Source of the DNA: Breoghania sp. L-A4
Lineage (GTDB): Bacteria; Pseudomonadota; Alphaproteobacteria; Rhizobiales; Stappiaceae
Length of the DNA stretch: 64,000 nucleotides
Direction: 5' to 3'
Assembly (NCBI RefSeq): GCF_003432385.1
Contig: NZ_CP031841.1
Location: forward strand, 1,116,001-1,180,000
Position numbers and translations under genes: made by a program. The notes beneath the pieces were generated by a model. That model saw only the letters and a list, made by a program, of their open reading frames with translations, was not told the DNA's origin and searched no databases. The number at the start of each line of letters is the position of its first letter. The first letter of the stretch is position 1. This document shows positions 54,879 to 64,000 of this stretch, piece after piece.

Positions 54879-57038
54879 TCACTGGTGCCCCATGGCCGCA
54901 ACCCCGCCGGAGCCGTCGGGAATCGCGATGCTGATGTTCTGCATCATGCCCTGGTCCTCGTGATCGAGGATGTGGCAATGAAGGACGAATTCGCCGATGT
55001 AGCGGCGGTAGCGGGTGCGGGTCGTAAACGTCACGCCCTGCTCGATGAACAGCGTGTCCTTCCAGACCCCCTTGAGCCCGGCGTATTGGCTGTTCGAGCC
55101 CGCGACGCTCACGTCCGCGCCCGAGGCGTCCGTGATCGAGACGATCTGGAACGGATTGACGTGGATGTGGAACGGGTGGCCGCCGGTGAACGACGTCAGC
55201 GTCCATTCGTCCACGCCGTCGAGCATCAACGTGCGGTCGATGCGGTCGGGCGCGTAGGGCGCGGCGTTCCACAGCACCGTGTTGCCGGAGAAATCCTGGC
55301 CCAGCTCGCCGATCTCGAACTGCACGGGTGAATCGGCCTCAAGGCCCGCGACGAAGATGCGGAAGCCGAGCGTCTGCTGGCCGGTCACCTCGTTCTCCGC
55401 AATGTCCGGCTGATCGATGAAGGCGGAGAGCTTCAGCCCGTCCTCGAGATCCGCCACCACGGATGCACGCACGTCCGGCGGCATGAAGGTTTGCGCGGCC
55501 GTCACCAGCGCGCGTTGCACCACGACGTTCGCCGGCTCTCCGGACGGCGCGCCCGAGGCGGCCACCTCGACGTAGCCGAGCAGCTCGCGGCCGTGTTCCT
55601 GGCTGTTGACGGTCTCCTCCGCCTCCAGCTCGCCGTCGATGATGCAGTAGGTGCCGGGCTCGGGAAACACCATCAAAAGGTCCTGCCGGTAGCCCGGCTG
55701 CAGCACCGTGTCCTGCTGCTCGAGAATTTTTCCACGCGTCAGCCCGTCGGACGCCATGACCATTTCCGGCAAGGGCGCGCCCTTGCAGTTCGCGTCGACG
55801 AAATCCTGCCGCGCGTCGGAGGACACCGCGTTGTAGGCGAGCACTGTTGCGGAGGGTTCCAGCTTGCGGAACCGCACGTTGATGGTGTCGCGCACGCCTG
55901 CGTGCACCAGCCGCCAGCGTTCCACCTGGCCGGCGACGGCGCCCTTGAACGTCGGCTCGACGACGCCGTTGATCGAGGTGTAGCGCCCGGATGCGTTCCA
56001 GGCCGGCGGGCCGAACTGGTCATAGCCCTCGATGGTGCCGACATCGCCGGGATCGCATTTCCAGGTGCCGTCGGGATTGGTCTTGATGGCGCCGTCGGCG
56101 TTGCGGCAGGCGTAGGCGATCTGCTGGAACAGCACCAGCCGGTCGCGAAACGGCGTGCCTTGCGGGCTGCGCAGCAGCGTGTCGATGTCGCCGGTCTCGA
56201 CGCCGCCGCCGGGAAGCGCCTGGGGCAACCGGTCGCCGTGGATCACCAGCGCGCCGGCCATGCCGGAGGAGACCTGCAGCGCGGTGGAGCCGTGCAGGTG
56301 CGAGTGGTACCAGAAGGTGCCGGCGGGATGGTCGGACGGGATGTTGTATTCGTACTGGAAGTCGACGCCCGGCTTGACCGACAGCAGCACGTTGTCGCTG
56401 TTGCCGGTCGGGCTCACCCACAGTCCGTGCGTGTGCATGTTGGTGGTGTTGAAGCAGTGCGGGATGTTCGGATCGCCCATGCTCAAGGCGCAGGAAGGGT
56501 CGTCGGCGGGCAGCTGGTTGCGCAGCGTCAGGCGAAAGGTCTCGCCGGGCCAGATGTCGACCCGCGGTCCGACGAAAGGCACGGTCTGGCTGGTCACATC
56601 GCCGACATAGGAGCGCAGATTCACCGCGTCATTGTGGCCGGTGGCGGGGTTGTAGAGCGTGCCTTGGGTGTATGTGATGGCGAGATCGTAGAAGACTTCC
56701 GTTCCTGGCCCGCGGCCTTCGTTGCTCATCGGCGCAAGCGGGGAGAGGGCTTGCGGGGCGATGGCCTGCGGCTGCCGCTTGGCCAGCGGCGCGTCCGTAT
56801 CGAGGCGCTCGGGCGGCGCCAGCGTCCTCAGCTCGGCCGAGGGCGGCTCGATCACCGCGCGGCTGCCCACTTGTGCCCGGGCGGGCGACAGCGGCGCGGC
56901 GAAGGCCAGCAACGCGAGCAGTGTCACAAGGCCGGGGACAAGGCGTCCCGCTGCGATTCCGCCGGAGGGGTGGCCGGTGTTGTGGCGGCGTGTCGGGTGG
57001 ACGGCGAGACGGATGTGAAGACGGGCGGGGTGGCGCAT
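54879..57038 (-). CDS. Multicopper oxidase
   Basis: A 719-residue exported multicopper oxidase with a signal peptide (GLVTLLALLAFAAPLSPARA). All four copper motifs are intact: NMHTHGLWVSP, WYHSHLHGSTALQ, GGHPFHIHVNPFQIV and VLHCHILDHEDQGMMQNISI; the T1 Cys and axial Met are in the last. It is longer than laccases (about 500), with an N-terminal linker and an insertion around residues 280-330. Possible Mn(II), Cu(I) or phenol oxidase. TTG at 57053 is in frame, but the ATG at 57038 with GGAGA upstream is preferred. Confidence 0.9.
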   Translation of the reverse strand: MRHPARLHIRLAVHPTRRHNTGHPSGGIAAGRLVPGLVTLLALLAFAAPLSPARAQVGSRAVIEPPSAELRTLAPPERLDTDAPLAKRQPQAIAPQALSPLAPMSNEGRGPGTEVFYDLAITYTQGTLYNPATGHNDAVNLRSYVGDVTSQTVPFVGPRVDIWPGETFRLTLRNQLPADDPSCALSMGDPNIPHCFNTTNMHTHGLWVSPTGNSDNVLLSVKPGVDFQYEYNIPSDHPAGTFWYHSHLHGSTALQVSSGMAGALVIHGDRLPQALPGGGVETGDIDTLLRSPQGTPFRDRLVLFQQIAYACRNADGAIKTNPDGTWKCDPGDVGTIEGYDQFGPPAWNASGRYTSINGVVEPTFKGAVAGQVERWRLVHAGVRDTINVRFRKLEPSATVLAYNAVSSDARQDFVDANCKGAPLPEMVMASDGLTRGKILEQQDTVLQPGYRQDLLMVFPEPGTYCIIDGELEAEETVNSQEHGRELLGYVEVAASGAPSGEPANVVVQRALVTAAQTFMPPDVRASVVADLEDGLKLSAFIDQPDIAENEVTGQQTLGFRIFVAGLEADSPVQFEIGELGQDFSGNTVLWNAAPYAPDRIDRTLMLDGVDEWTLTSFTGGHPFHIHVNPFQIVSITDASGADVSVAGSNSQYAGLKGVWKDTLFIEQGVTFTTRTRYRRYIGEFVLHCHILDHEDQGMMQNISIAIPDGSGGVAAMGHQ

Positions 57039-57194
57039 CGGGCATCTCCGCAAATTGATTCAAAAAACAGTCGAAAAACAGTCAAATCGGACTCGAAAAC
57101 GCGGCAAATAGACTGAAAATAGTCGTCGCAGTTGCGTGGATCACCTTAGGGCAATTCGGCGCGGAATCCATCCGGAAATCGGTCCCCGGAATGC

Positions 57195-57221
57195 AAAAAG
57201 GCGCGCGGGAGCCCCGCGCGC
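57195..57221 (-). terminator. Rho-independent terminator after the dnaJ-like gene
   Basis: On the minus strand a 10-bp stem GGCGCGCGGG / CCCGCGCGCC with a 2-3 base loop and TTTTT (A run at 57195-57199), 74 bases downstream of the DnaJ-like stop. Confidence 0.8.
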
Positions 57222-57294
57222 CCTTGCCGGCGCCCACGTTGCGCGGGCCCGGTTACCCAAGGTGTCCTGTCCGTACCGTCAGGCGATCAAAGGC

Positions 57295-58250
57295 TTATTC
57301 GTAGTCCGATCCGCGCGGATTATAGGGTTTGGTTTCCTTCCAGACCCGCATCAGGGCGTCGAGATCGGCGTCCGGCTTCTCCGGCAGGGCGATGCGCAGG
57401 CTGACCATCAGGTCGCCGCGGCCGCCGTCCTTGTCCGGCATGCCCTTGCCCTTCAGGCGCAGGGTCTTGCCCCCGCTGGAATTGGCGGGAATGTTCAATT
57501 CAACCGGGCCTTCCAGCGTCGGCACGCGCACCTTGCCCCGAGCACCGCCTCATACAGCGTCACCGGCAGATTGAGCCGCAGGTTGGTGCCATCGGGGGTG
57601 AACAGCGGGTGGCGGGCGAGCGCGATCTCCACCATCGCGTCACCGGGCTGGCCGCCCACCGGGCTCGCATGCCCTTGGCCTTTCAGGCGAATTTGTTCGC
57701 CGGGCTGGGTGCCCGCGGGGATTTTTACATCCACCGTCTTGCCGCTGGGCAGCGTTACCCGCGCCTTGCCGCGGTGGACCATGTCGTCGAGCGTGACGCG
57801 GGCCAGCAGGGTGATGTCTTCCCCGCGCGGCCGCGGCTGAGCGCTTGTGCGCTGTCCGCCGGGATGCGCCCGGGCGCCACCGCCGGCGAAGCCGCCCAGA
57901 ATGTCGCTGAGGATGTCCTCGAACCCGCCGCCGCCGGGCCCCCCGGCGGTCGAGAAGCGGTGGCTGCGCGTGCTCTGCGCCCCGCCGCCACCGAAGCCCC
58001 CAAAGCCTTCAAATCCCTGGAACTTTTCCTTGCCCTCGGCATCGATCGCGCCGCGGTCGAACTGCGCGCGTTTCTCCTTGTCGCCAAGGATCTCATAGGC
58101 CTGATTGGCTTCGGAGAATTTCTGCTGCGCCTGATCGTTCCCGGCGTTCTGGTCCGGGTGGTACTTCTTAGCCAGGGTGCGAAAGGCTCGCTTGATTTCC
58201 GCCTCGGACGCCGTGGGCGAGACGCCGAGAACCTCATAAGGATTTCGCAT
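57295..58250 (-). CDS. DnaJ-like co-chaperone, CbpA type (frameshift at 57536-57539)
   Basis: Reconstructed to 318 residues: J domain with HPD ([14 protein letters not shown]), a Gly/Phe-rich linker ([16 protein letters not shown]), and the C-terminal substrate-binding domain ([40 protein letters not shown]). No zinc-finger cysteines, so CbpA rather than canonical DnaJ. One missing base in the CCCC at 57536-57539 separates EAVLGA from [20 protein letters not shown]. Partner of Hsp70. The gene order dnaJ-like, lipoprotein, pdxH is common in Hyphomicrobiales. Confidence 0.9.
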
Positions 58251-58437
58251 TGTCGGAACCGTTGTCTGGATGACGCGCCGCGTACCGGGCGCAAATTTGC
58301 ACCAGATATGGGGCCATTGGGGAAAAAATGCCAGTGGGTGCGGTCATATGCCGGTGCGGCCCGGCCTTTCGGCGGCAATGCGGCGACGCATGCGCGCGGC
58401 AAGGCGCCTGGAATCGCGCGGAAATCCGGGGCCGGGA

Positions 58438-58926
58438 TTACGAGCCGGCCGGCTCGAGCACCGTAACGTGCCACTTGTTGAAACTGTCCGGGCAGGCCAT
58501 GCCGGTGTAGTTGCGCAGCCCCTCGATGGTGTTGGCGGAGGTGGTGAAGCGCGCGCAACCACGGTTTCCCGCCGGGTCCGCCTCGAAAAGCTCGGTGATC
58601 GTGCCCCGGTTGCCGGTCTCGGGATTGGCCCAGGCCAGCGGCACCATGGTCTCCGCGTCTGCGGGGTTCTCCGGCAGCGCCTCGACAATCCGCCGGCGGT
58701 CACTCAAGGTGACGTCCAGATCGGCGGTGTTGCCGATGTTGCCGGTGAGATCGATGGGGGCGTTGACGTCGCTCGTGCCCGCGGCCCCTCCAAGAGGAAT
58801 CGCGATTCCGGCGCAACCGGCCAGTGCGCCGGCGGCAAGGGCGGCGATCGCGAGCCCGGAGAGGGCGCACCGATACTGGCGCAATCCGCGCCAGTGGTTA
58901 TAAGACGTCGGAGAGGATCGGTTCAT
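58438..58926 (-). CDS. RT0821/Lpp0805-type surface lipoprotein
   Basis: A 162-residue protein with a lipoprotein signal ([21 protein letters not shown], lipobox LAGC) and a C-terminal domain of the RT0821/Lpp0805 surface-protein type ([55 protein letters not shown]). The two mature cysteines may form a disulfide. Anchored in the outer membrane or periplasm by inference; function unknown. Divergent from pdxH. Confidence 0.75.
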   Translation of the reverse strand: MNRSSPTSYNHWRGLRQYRCALSGLAIAALAAGALAGCAGIAIPLGGAAGTSDVNAPIDLTGNIGNTADLDVTLSDRRRIVEALPENPADAETMVPLAWANPETGNRGTITELFEADPAGNRGCARFTTSANTIEGLRNYTGMACPDSFNKWHVTVLEPAGS

Positions 58927-58979
58927 TCTCTGCCAACCTGTTTACGCCAATACGCTCGAAAACCGGAAAAAAAGCCCTG

Positions 58980-59618
58980 ATGTCCGATACCCCCGATAAT
59001 CCGCCAAAAGCCTTAACAAAGGATGATTTCACGGTCGCCAGCGAGCCGTTCCTTGTGTTTGCCGAGTGGCTTGCGGAAGCGGAAGGCGCGGAAGTGAACG
59101 ACCCCACGGCGATGGCGCTGGCCACGGTCGATGCGGGCGGCATGCCCAATGTGCGCATGGTTCTGCTCAAGCAGGCGGACGAGGAAGGTTTTGTCTTCTA
59201 CACGAATTTCGAGAGCCAGAAGGGCGAGGAGATCCTCAGTGCCGGCAAGGCTGCATTGTGCTTCCACTGGAAGTCGCTGCGCCGCTCCGTCCGGGTGCGC
59301 GGGCTGGTGACGCCGGTGTCGGACGCCGAGGCCGATGCCTATTACGCCTCGCGCCCGCGCGGCAGCCGCATCGGCGCCTGGGCCTCCAAACAGTCGCGGC
59401 CGCTGGAAAGCCGCTTCGCGCTGGAAAAGCAAGTCGCCAAATACACCGCCAAATTCGGCATCGGCGACATTCCGCGCCCGGCGCATTGGTCGGGCTTCCG
59501 CCTGGTGCCGCTGGCGATCGAGTTCTGGCAGGACCGTCCGTTCCGGCTGCACGACCGCATCCGCTTCACGCGCGATCACGCCGGCGACGCCTGGCGCACC
59601 GAGCGGCTCTATCCGTAG
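58980..59618 (+). CDS. pdxH: Pyridoxamine 5'-phosphate oxidase
   Basis: A 212-residue FMN enzyme oxidising pyridoxine or pyridoxamine 5'-phosphate to pyridoxal 5'-phosphate. [55 protein letters not shown] and the C-terminal [20 protein letters not shown] with the terminal LYP are the family hallmarks. The frame is open upstream into the opposite lipoprotein promoter, but [10 protein letters not shown] is the sensible start. Confidence 0.95.
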   Translation: MSDTPDNPPKALTKDDFTVASEPFLVFAEWLAEAEGAEVNDPTAMALATVDAGGMPNVRMVLLKQADEEGFVFYTNFESQKGEEILSAGKAALCFHWKSLRRSVRVRGLVTPVSDAEADAYYASRPRGSRIGAWASKQSRPLESRFALEKQVAKYTAKFGIGDIPRPAHWSGFRLVPLAIEFWQDRPFRLHDRIRFTRDHAGDAWRTERLYP

Positions 59619-59669
59619 GCGCCTTGCCGGCGCGAGACCGCATTGCCGTACACTGGACGCTGATCCCGC

Positions 59670-60290
59670 ATGAATCTCCCGATCTTCCAACCGGCGATCG
59701 CCGGCTTTTTCCTGGGCGCCAGCCTGATCATCGCGATCGGCGCGCAAAACGCCTTCCTGCTGCGCCAGGGACTGCTGCGCCAGCATGTGCTGCTGCTGGT
59801 GCTGATCTGCGCCGCATCGGACGCGCTGCTGATCGCAGCCGGCGTCGCGGGCCTGGGTTCGCTGGTGCGCGGCGCGCCGTCGCTGCTGCCGCTGGTGACG
59901 CTCGCGGGAGCGGCGTTTCTGCTTGTCTATGGCGCGCTGGCGTTGCGCCGCGCGGTGCATCCCGGCGTGCTGTCCGGTGCTGGCGGCGGGCCGACGGGCT
60001 GGGCGCCTGCGGCGCTGACCTGCCTGACGCTGACCTGGGCCAATCCGCATGTGTATCTGGATACGGTCGTGCTGATCGGCGGCCTGTCGGCGCGCTACGG
60101 CGACGCCGGGCGACTGGCCTTCGGTGGCGGCGCTGTCGCCGCATCGTTTGCCTGGTTCTTCGCGCTGGGCTACGGCGCGCGGCTGCTCGCGCCGGTTTTC
60201 GCGCGTCCGCTTGCCTGGCGCGTGCTCGACGGGGCGATCTGCGCCATCATGTGGACGCTGGCAGGCCGGTTGCTTTCGGATATCCTGTAA
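59670..60290 (+). CDS. LysE/ArgO-family amino-acid exporter
   Basis: A 206-residue six-helix exporter with the LysE/ArgO signature FFLGASLIIAIGAQNAFLLR, a central LTCLTLTWANPHVYLDTVVL and the ALGYGARLLAPVF helix. ArgO/LysE proteins export basic amino acids or their analogues. It differs from the LysE-type protein at the left end of the window (IAIGAQNAF against SAPVGPVN), so the two belong to separate subfamilies. Located 51 bases after pdxH. Confidence 0.88.
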   Translation: MNLPIFQPAIAGFFLGASLIIAIGAQNAFLLRQGLLRQHVLLLVLICAASDALLIAAGVAGLGSLVRGAPSLLPLVTLAGAAFLLVYGALALRRAVHPGVLSGAGGGPTGWAPAALTCLTLTWANPHVYLDTVVLIGGLSARYGDAGRLAFGGGAVAASFAWFFALGYGARLLAPVFARPLAWRVLDGAICAIMWTLAGRLLSDIL

Positions 60291-60585
60291 GCCCGCGCAC
60301 GGGCGCCGAAGCGGACTCACGGCACGACCCCGGGCACAAGCCAAGCACCACCCGCCGGCGGAACCATACGGTCACGCCGCCCACACCATGCGTTGTTCAG
60401 GGTAGATCCAGAGCGATTCTCACGCGGCAAATCCGCATGATGCGACGCCGCAAGCCGGGCCACATCTGTCGCCTTGGGATGCCTTGCATCAATGCAAAGC
60501 CGCCCATCGAGGGGACATCACTCGAGAATCAAAGCATCCAGCACGGGCTCGTCGGTCGCATCGATCCGATCCGACCGGACCTCGC

Positions 60586-60741
60586 CTAGCTGCCGCTCTT
60601 CACTTTGCGCTTCTGCGCATCACGGGTCTTCTGGCAATACGCGGCGGCGGTTACCGCCTGAATGCCGACCGGCTTGTAGAGCTTATCGAGATCCGGCTTT
60701 TCCTCGGCCTTGGATTGGCTGCCGTCACTTGATTTCTGCAT
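60586..60741 (-). CDS. 51-residue small basic protein
   Basis: Short minus-strand gene, ATG at 60741, product MQKSSDGSQSKAEEKPDLDK then LYKPVGIQAVTAAAYCQKTR and a basic tail. The PDLDKLYKPVGIQAVTAA core reads like a conserved small protein of Hyphomicrobiales rather than random translation (codon use is also GC-rich at third positions). No domain known. Possibly a small cytoplasmic protein expressed in stationary phase; that is a guess. Confidence 0.5.
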   Translation of the reverse strand: MQKSSDGSQSKAEEKPDLDKLYKPVGIQAVTAAAYCQKTRDAQKRKVKSGS

Positions 60742-61427
60742 TGTCTCAACTCATTGCGTGACATGCCGGCTTCCTGTCCGGTCATGTCGGGTGTGCCCAC
60801 TCATGGGCATTATCGAGGCCCGATTGCCCGCCTGCGGGTCTCCCACCGCGCGGCGGTATCAAACGCGCCTCATGTCGTGTGCCAACGCTGCTTCTTCCCA
60901 CGCTGCCGGACACACGTTTGACCGCTGACGCGGCCTGCAAAACCATCTCCCGAAGCCCAGATACCTTGGATCGGTTCCAAGCATGGGTGCCCGGCTTTGC
61001 CTTTGCACATTCAAGTAATTATAATCAAATGTGACGTTTTCAGGATTGCATAACGAAATTCTCAGGCCAATCACATTCGACAACAGCTTGTAATTTTCCG
61101 GGACCGGCCCAGGAACGGCGGAATCGTAGCGGTTTCGGAGCATTGGGGCCGCAAATATGTGTTTGGCGGGGCATTTGGCAGGCGCTCTTATCACAGTTAT
61201 ATGCACTCCCGCATCCATGTATCCCCCAATCCGGCCACCATGCGTGAAGCGAACGCCCGGCGGTGCGCTGCCCGCGGATTCCCTGAAGCTTCGCTTTACA
61301 CGCTGCACGCCGTCGACTTTAATTCCGGCAACAAACACAATGCCCTTGAGCGATCCCCGCCGACTGGCGGCTGTCGGTGAGCCGGCCGCATCGAGGGCCT
61401 TGAAACGGATCTGGGAGGATACCGCCG
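60742..61427. other. Intergenic region upstream of the acyl-CoA ligase gene
   Basis: About 690 bases. The middle (about 60990-61110) is AT-richer. A 210-codon minus-strand frame (60859-61491) runs through it but overlaps the ligase start and has no recognisable domain, so it is not called. A promoter for the ligase gene is presumably here. Confidence 0.4.
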
Positions 61428-63053
61428 ATGCTCGGTCTGATGCAGGATTGGCCGCTTGTCTGCAGCCGGATACTTGATCACGCAGCCACATTTCACGCCG
61501 GGCGGGAAGTCGTGTCGCGTACGGTCGAGGGGCCGATTCACCGCACGACCTATGCCGAGATGCGCCGGCGCGCGCTGCGGCTGGCCCAGCGGCTCGAGCA
61601 CCGTGGCATCAGGCTCGGCGACCGCTGCGCGACCCTGGCATGGAACACCGCGCGGCACATGGAAGTCTGGTATGGCCTGATGGGCATCGGCGCCATCTAC
61701 CATACCGTCAACCCGCGGCTTTTTCCCGACCAGATCGCCTGGATCATCAATCACGCCGGCGATCGTCTGCTGTTCGTCGATCTCACCTTCATTCCGATCG
61801 TCGAGAAGATCTGGGATCAGTTGGAAACCATCGAGCAGGTCATCGTGCTGACCGACGCCGCCCATATGCCGCAGACCTCGCTTCCCGATGTGGCGCCCTA
61901 CGAGGAGTGGCTGGCGGAAGCGGATGGCGACTTCGCCTGGAAGACCTTTGACGAGAACACCGCCGCCGGCATCTGCTACACCTCCGGCACCACGGGCGAT
62001 CCCAAGGGCGTGGTCTATTCGCACCGGTCGAACGTGCTGCACGCCATGGCCGCCGGTCAGCCGGACATGCTCAATCTTTCCTCGCGCGACCGGGTGATGC
62101 CGGTCGTGCCGCTGTTCCATGCCAACGGCTGGTCGCTGGCCTTCTCCGCGCCCATGTCGGGGGCCGCGTTGATCATGCCCGGCGCGCGCATGGACGGGGA
62201 GGCGATCTGGGAGCTGCTGGACAGCGAAAAGGTTTCCTGCACCGCCGCCGTTCCCACCATCTGGTTGATGCTGCTGCAGTATCTGGAACAGAGCGGCAAG
62301 AAGCTGCCCTATCTCGACCGGGTGGTGATCGGCGGCTCGGCGTGTCCGCGCGCCATGCTGGTGAAGTTCGAGAACGTCTACGACGTCAGGGTCATGCACG
62401 CCTGGGGCATGACCGAAATGAGCCCGCTCGGCTCGGTCTGTTCACTGAAGCCGGAATACGATGCGCTGGAGGGCGATGCGCGGCTGGATATCCAGCAGAA
62501 ACAGGGCCATCCGCCATTTCTCGTGGAAATGAAGATCACCGATGACGCCGGCAAGGAGCTGCCGTGGGACGGCAAGACCTTCGGGCGGCTCAAGGTGCGC
62601 GGCCCGGCGGTGACGAAATCGTATTTCAAGGGTGAGGGTGGCGAGGTGCTGGACGACGACGGTTTCTTCGACACCGGCGACGTCGCGCACATCGACGCCT
62701 ACGGCTACATGCAGATCACCGATCGCGCCAAGGACGTGATCAAGTCCGGCGGCGAGTGGATCTCCACCATCGATCTGGAGAATCTGGCCGTCGGCCATCC
62801 CGATGTCGCGGAGGCCGCGGTGATCGGTGTGGCGCATCCAAAGTGGGACGAGCGGCCGCTGCTGGTGGTCGTGCCGCGTGAAGGCTCCGAGCCGACGCGC
62901 GAGGACCTTCTGGCCTTCATGAAGGGCAAGATCGCGAACTGGTGGATGCCCGACGACGTGATCTTCGTCGAGGAAATTCCGCATACCGCCACCGGCAAGA
63001 TCCAGAAGACGCGCCTGCGCGAGCAGTTTGCGGACTACACGCTGCCCGTTTGA
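61428..63053 (+). CDS. Fatty-acid/3-(methylthio)propionyl-CoA ligase (DmdB-like)
   Basis: A 541-residue AMP-forming acyl-CoA ligase, closest in pattern to DmdB and medium-chain ligases: [20 protein letters not shown], the P-loop [50 protein letters not shown] and the catalytic Lys in [17 protein letters not shown]. It converts an acid to its CoA ester with ATP, feeding beta-oxidation or DMSP demethylation. GGGAGGATACCGCCG precedes the ATG. Other dmd genes are not in the window, so the exact substrate is open. Confidence 0.87.
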   Translation: MLGLMQDWPLVCSRILDHAATFHAGREVVSRTVEGPIHRTTYAEMRRRALRLAQRLEHRGIRLGDRCATLAWNTARHMEVWYGLMGIGAIYHTVNPRLFPDQIAWIINHAGDRLLFVDLTFIPIVEKIWDQLETIEQVIVLTDAAHMPQTSLPDVAPYEEWLAEADGDFAWKTFDENTAAGICYTSGTTGDPKGVVYSHRSNVLHAMAAGQPDMLNLSSRDRVMPVVPLFHANGWSLAFSAPMSGAALIMPGARMDGEAIWELLDSEKVSCTAAVPTIWLMLLQYLEQSGKKLPYLDRVVIGGSACPRAMLVKFENVYDVRVMHAWGMTEMSPLGSVCSLKPEYDALEGDARLDIQQKQGHPPFLVEMKITDDAGKELPWDGKTFGRLKVRGPAVTKSYFKGEGGEVLDDDGFFDTGDVAHIDAYGYMQITDRAKDVIKSGGEWISTIDLENLAVGHPDVAEAAVIGVAHPKWDERPLLVVVPREGSEPTREDLLAFMKGKIANWWMPDDVIFVEEIPHTATGKIQKTRLREQFADYTLPV

Positions 63054-63186
63054 CGCGCCGGCGTAAATCCCATTCCCGGCTGTTCACGCGGGGCTTTCGC
63101 ATGATATGGCAGGCGATGAAGAGGTCGCCGGACCACCATTGCGCCCGGCCCGGTCTTTCGAGCCGCTGACACCAGTGTGGATCGCC

Positions 63187-64000
63187 ATGCACAAGCGCCT
63201 GCCCATCCGGCGGTCTTTCGCCGCGCAGACGAGCCGCTGGACCGGCGTCGTCAGCGTGCCGGTGCTGCTTATCGGCGGCTTGCTGCATCGCATGGAGTTC
63301 CTTGACACGCCGACGCTTTACACGGTGCTTGCGGCCGGTTTCGTTTTGGCGCTGGTCGCGGTGCTGACAGGTGTCGGCGCTCTGAGCATGATTTGGCAAA
63401 ACGGCGGTCTGGGGACGTCCGAGGCGCTGCGCGGGATCATCTACGGCGGCATTGCCCTGACTCCGGCGCTGCTCGCGACCTACGCGGTCGTCCAGTATCC
63501 GCGCCTCAATGACGTATCCACCGACGTCGCGGATCCGCCGCGTCTGCTGCGGCCGATCGATGCATCGGGTGGGAACGCGCCCGCGGACGATGCCGGACGC
63601 AAGGCCGGGTTCGAACTGCAGCGTGCCGCCTATCCGGACATCGTGCCGCGGCGGTTTCCCATCGGCACGGCGGAGCTTGACGCCGCCGTGCGTCAGGTGT
63701 TGGCGGATCGGGGCTGGACCATCGTGCGCGATTTGAAACCCGCGATGAACGACGATTCGGCGCAGATGTGGATCGAGGCGCGCACGCTGTTCGTTGGTTT
63801 CGTCGACGACATGACCATCCGAATCCGCCCCGACCGCATTGGCAGCCGGCTCGATCTGCGCTCCGCGTCGCGATACGGCGTGCATGATCTGGGCGCCAAC
63901 GCGCGGCGCATCCGATCGTTTCTGGAAAGCCTCGATACCGTGTTGACCGAAGCCTACGGAACGCTGGAGCCGCCCGAGGAAGACGCCGCGCCTGACGATA
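63187..64000 (+). CDS. DUF1499 family membrane protein, truncated by window edge
   Basis: At least 271 residues, running off the right edge. Two to three membrane helices at the N-terminus (VVSVPVLLIGGLLHRM, LYTVLAAGFVLALVAVLTGV, RGIIYGGIALTPALLATYAV), then a soluble DUF1499 domain (DAAVRQVLADRGWTIVRDLK, IEARTLFVGFVDDMTIRIRP, RSASRYGVHDLGANARRIRS). Function unknown. The frame is also open from an ATG at 63106, which would add 27 residues; 63187 gives the usual short cytoplasmic start. Confidence 0.82.
   Translation, partial: MHKRLPIRRSFAAQTSRWTGVVSVPVLLIGGLLHRMEFLDTPTLYTVLAAGFVLALVAVLTGVGALSMIWQNGGLGTSEALRGIIYGGIALTPALLATYAVVQYPRLNDVSTDVADPPRLLRPIDASGGNAPADDAGRKAGFELQRAAYPDIVPRRFPIGTAELDAAVRQVLADRGWTIVRDLKPAMNDDSAQMWIEARTLFVGFVDDMTIRIRPDRIGSRLDLRSASRYGVHDLGANARRIRSFLESLDTVLTEAYGTLEPPEEDAAPDD

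Noticed and set aside
60859-61491. 210-codon minus-strand frame upstream of the acyl-CoA ligase gene
   Set aside because: Overlaps the ligase start, lacks a ribosome site and any recognisable domain; composition is not gene-like.

Overview
The window is GC-rich, densely coded alphaproteobacterial DNA. The gene content (dxs next to xseB and a histone-deacetylase-like gene, fabI, aroC, a RibB/RibX fusion, a dnaJ-like gene beside pdxH, a TIGR02301-family protein, SCO/PCuAC copper genes) and several families of dispersed palindromic repeats suggest a member of the Hyphomicrobiales (Rhizobiales), possibly a marine Stappiaceae-like organism. That placement is an inference from gene content, not a measured phylogeny.

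Layout. 1-9.4 kb: housekeeping and small hypothetical genes, an SRAP protein, a TPR-methyltransferase, a Xre/MbcA-RES toxin-antitoxin pair with a doubled palindromic operator, a GlcD-type oxidase and fabI. 9.4-23.2 kb: PH-like membrane protein, a ribB fusion with an HTH front end, a secreted c-type cytochrome, aroC, TrkH, histidine phosphatase, a secreted sugar-dehydrogenase-like protein, a lone HNH nuclease, a cysteine-repeat secreted protein and the divergent lrp/ald pair. 23.2-27 kb: an AT-rich patch, a DUF3095 gene and a complete IS110 element whose bridge RNA guides can be read against its own insertion site. 27-33.2 kb: two methyltransferases, a copper/cytochrome-oxidase assembly cluster, a 274-bp MITE and an MFS transporter. 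33.4-37.2 kb: an accessory island with palindromic repeats, a retron (ncRNA plus an RT joined to a trypsin-like domain, broken by several frameshifts) and a gene with a HEPN-like motif. 37.3-50.1 kb: dxs, a LuxR regulator, xseB, HDAC-like, tsaC/Sua5, a fatty-acid oxidation cluster (acyl-CoA dehydrogenase, enoyl-CoA hydratase, SDR, GFA), a TetR regulator with a DUF1348 gene, and a nuclease. 50.2-54.6 kb: a tyrosine recombinase followed by an AT-rich 2.1-kb cassette of two convergent genes. The start codons of both genes lie inside a perfect 22-bp inverted repeat, which is the architecture of an invertible, mutually exclusive expression switch. 54.8-64 kb: multicopper oxidase, DnaJ-like, lipoprotein, pdxH, ArgO-like exporter, a DmdB-like acyl-CoA ligase and a DUF1499 protein cut by the window edge.

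The main candidates for new biology are (1) the recombinase plus two-gene inversion cassette at 50.3-53.4 kb, (2) the IS110 element with decodable target and donor guides at 25.87-26.99 kb, inserted in a dispersed palindromic repeat, and (3) the RT-trypsin retron at 34.0-35.8 kb.

A caution applies to the whole window. At least eleven single-base frameshifts, nearly all one missing C or G in a short C/G run, break otherwise intact genes, including fabI and dxs. The simplest reading is residual sequencing error, so frameshifted genes are described here in reconstructed form and should not be read as pseudogenes without raw-read support.
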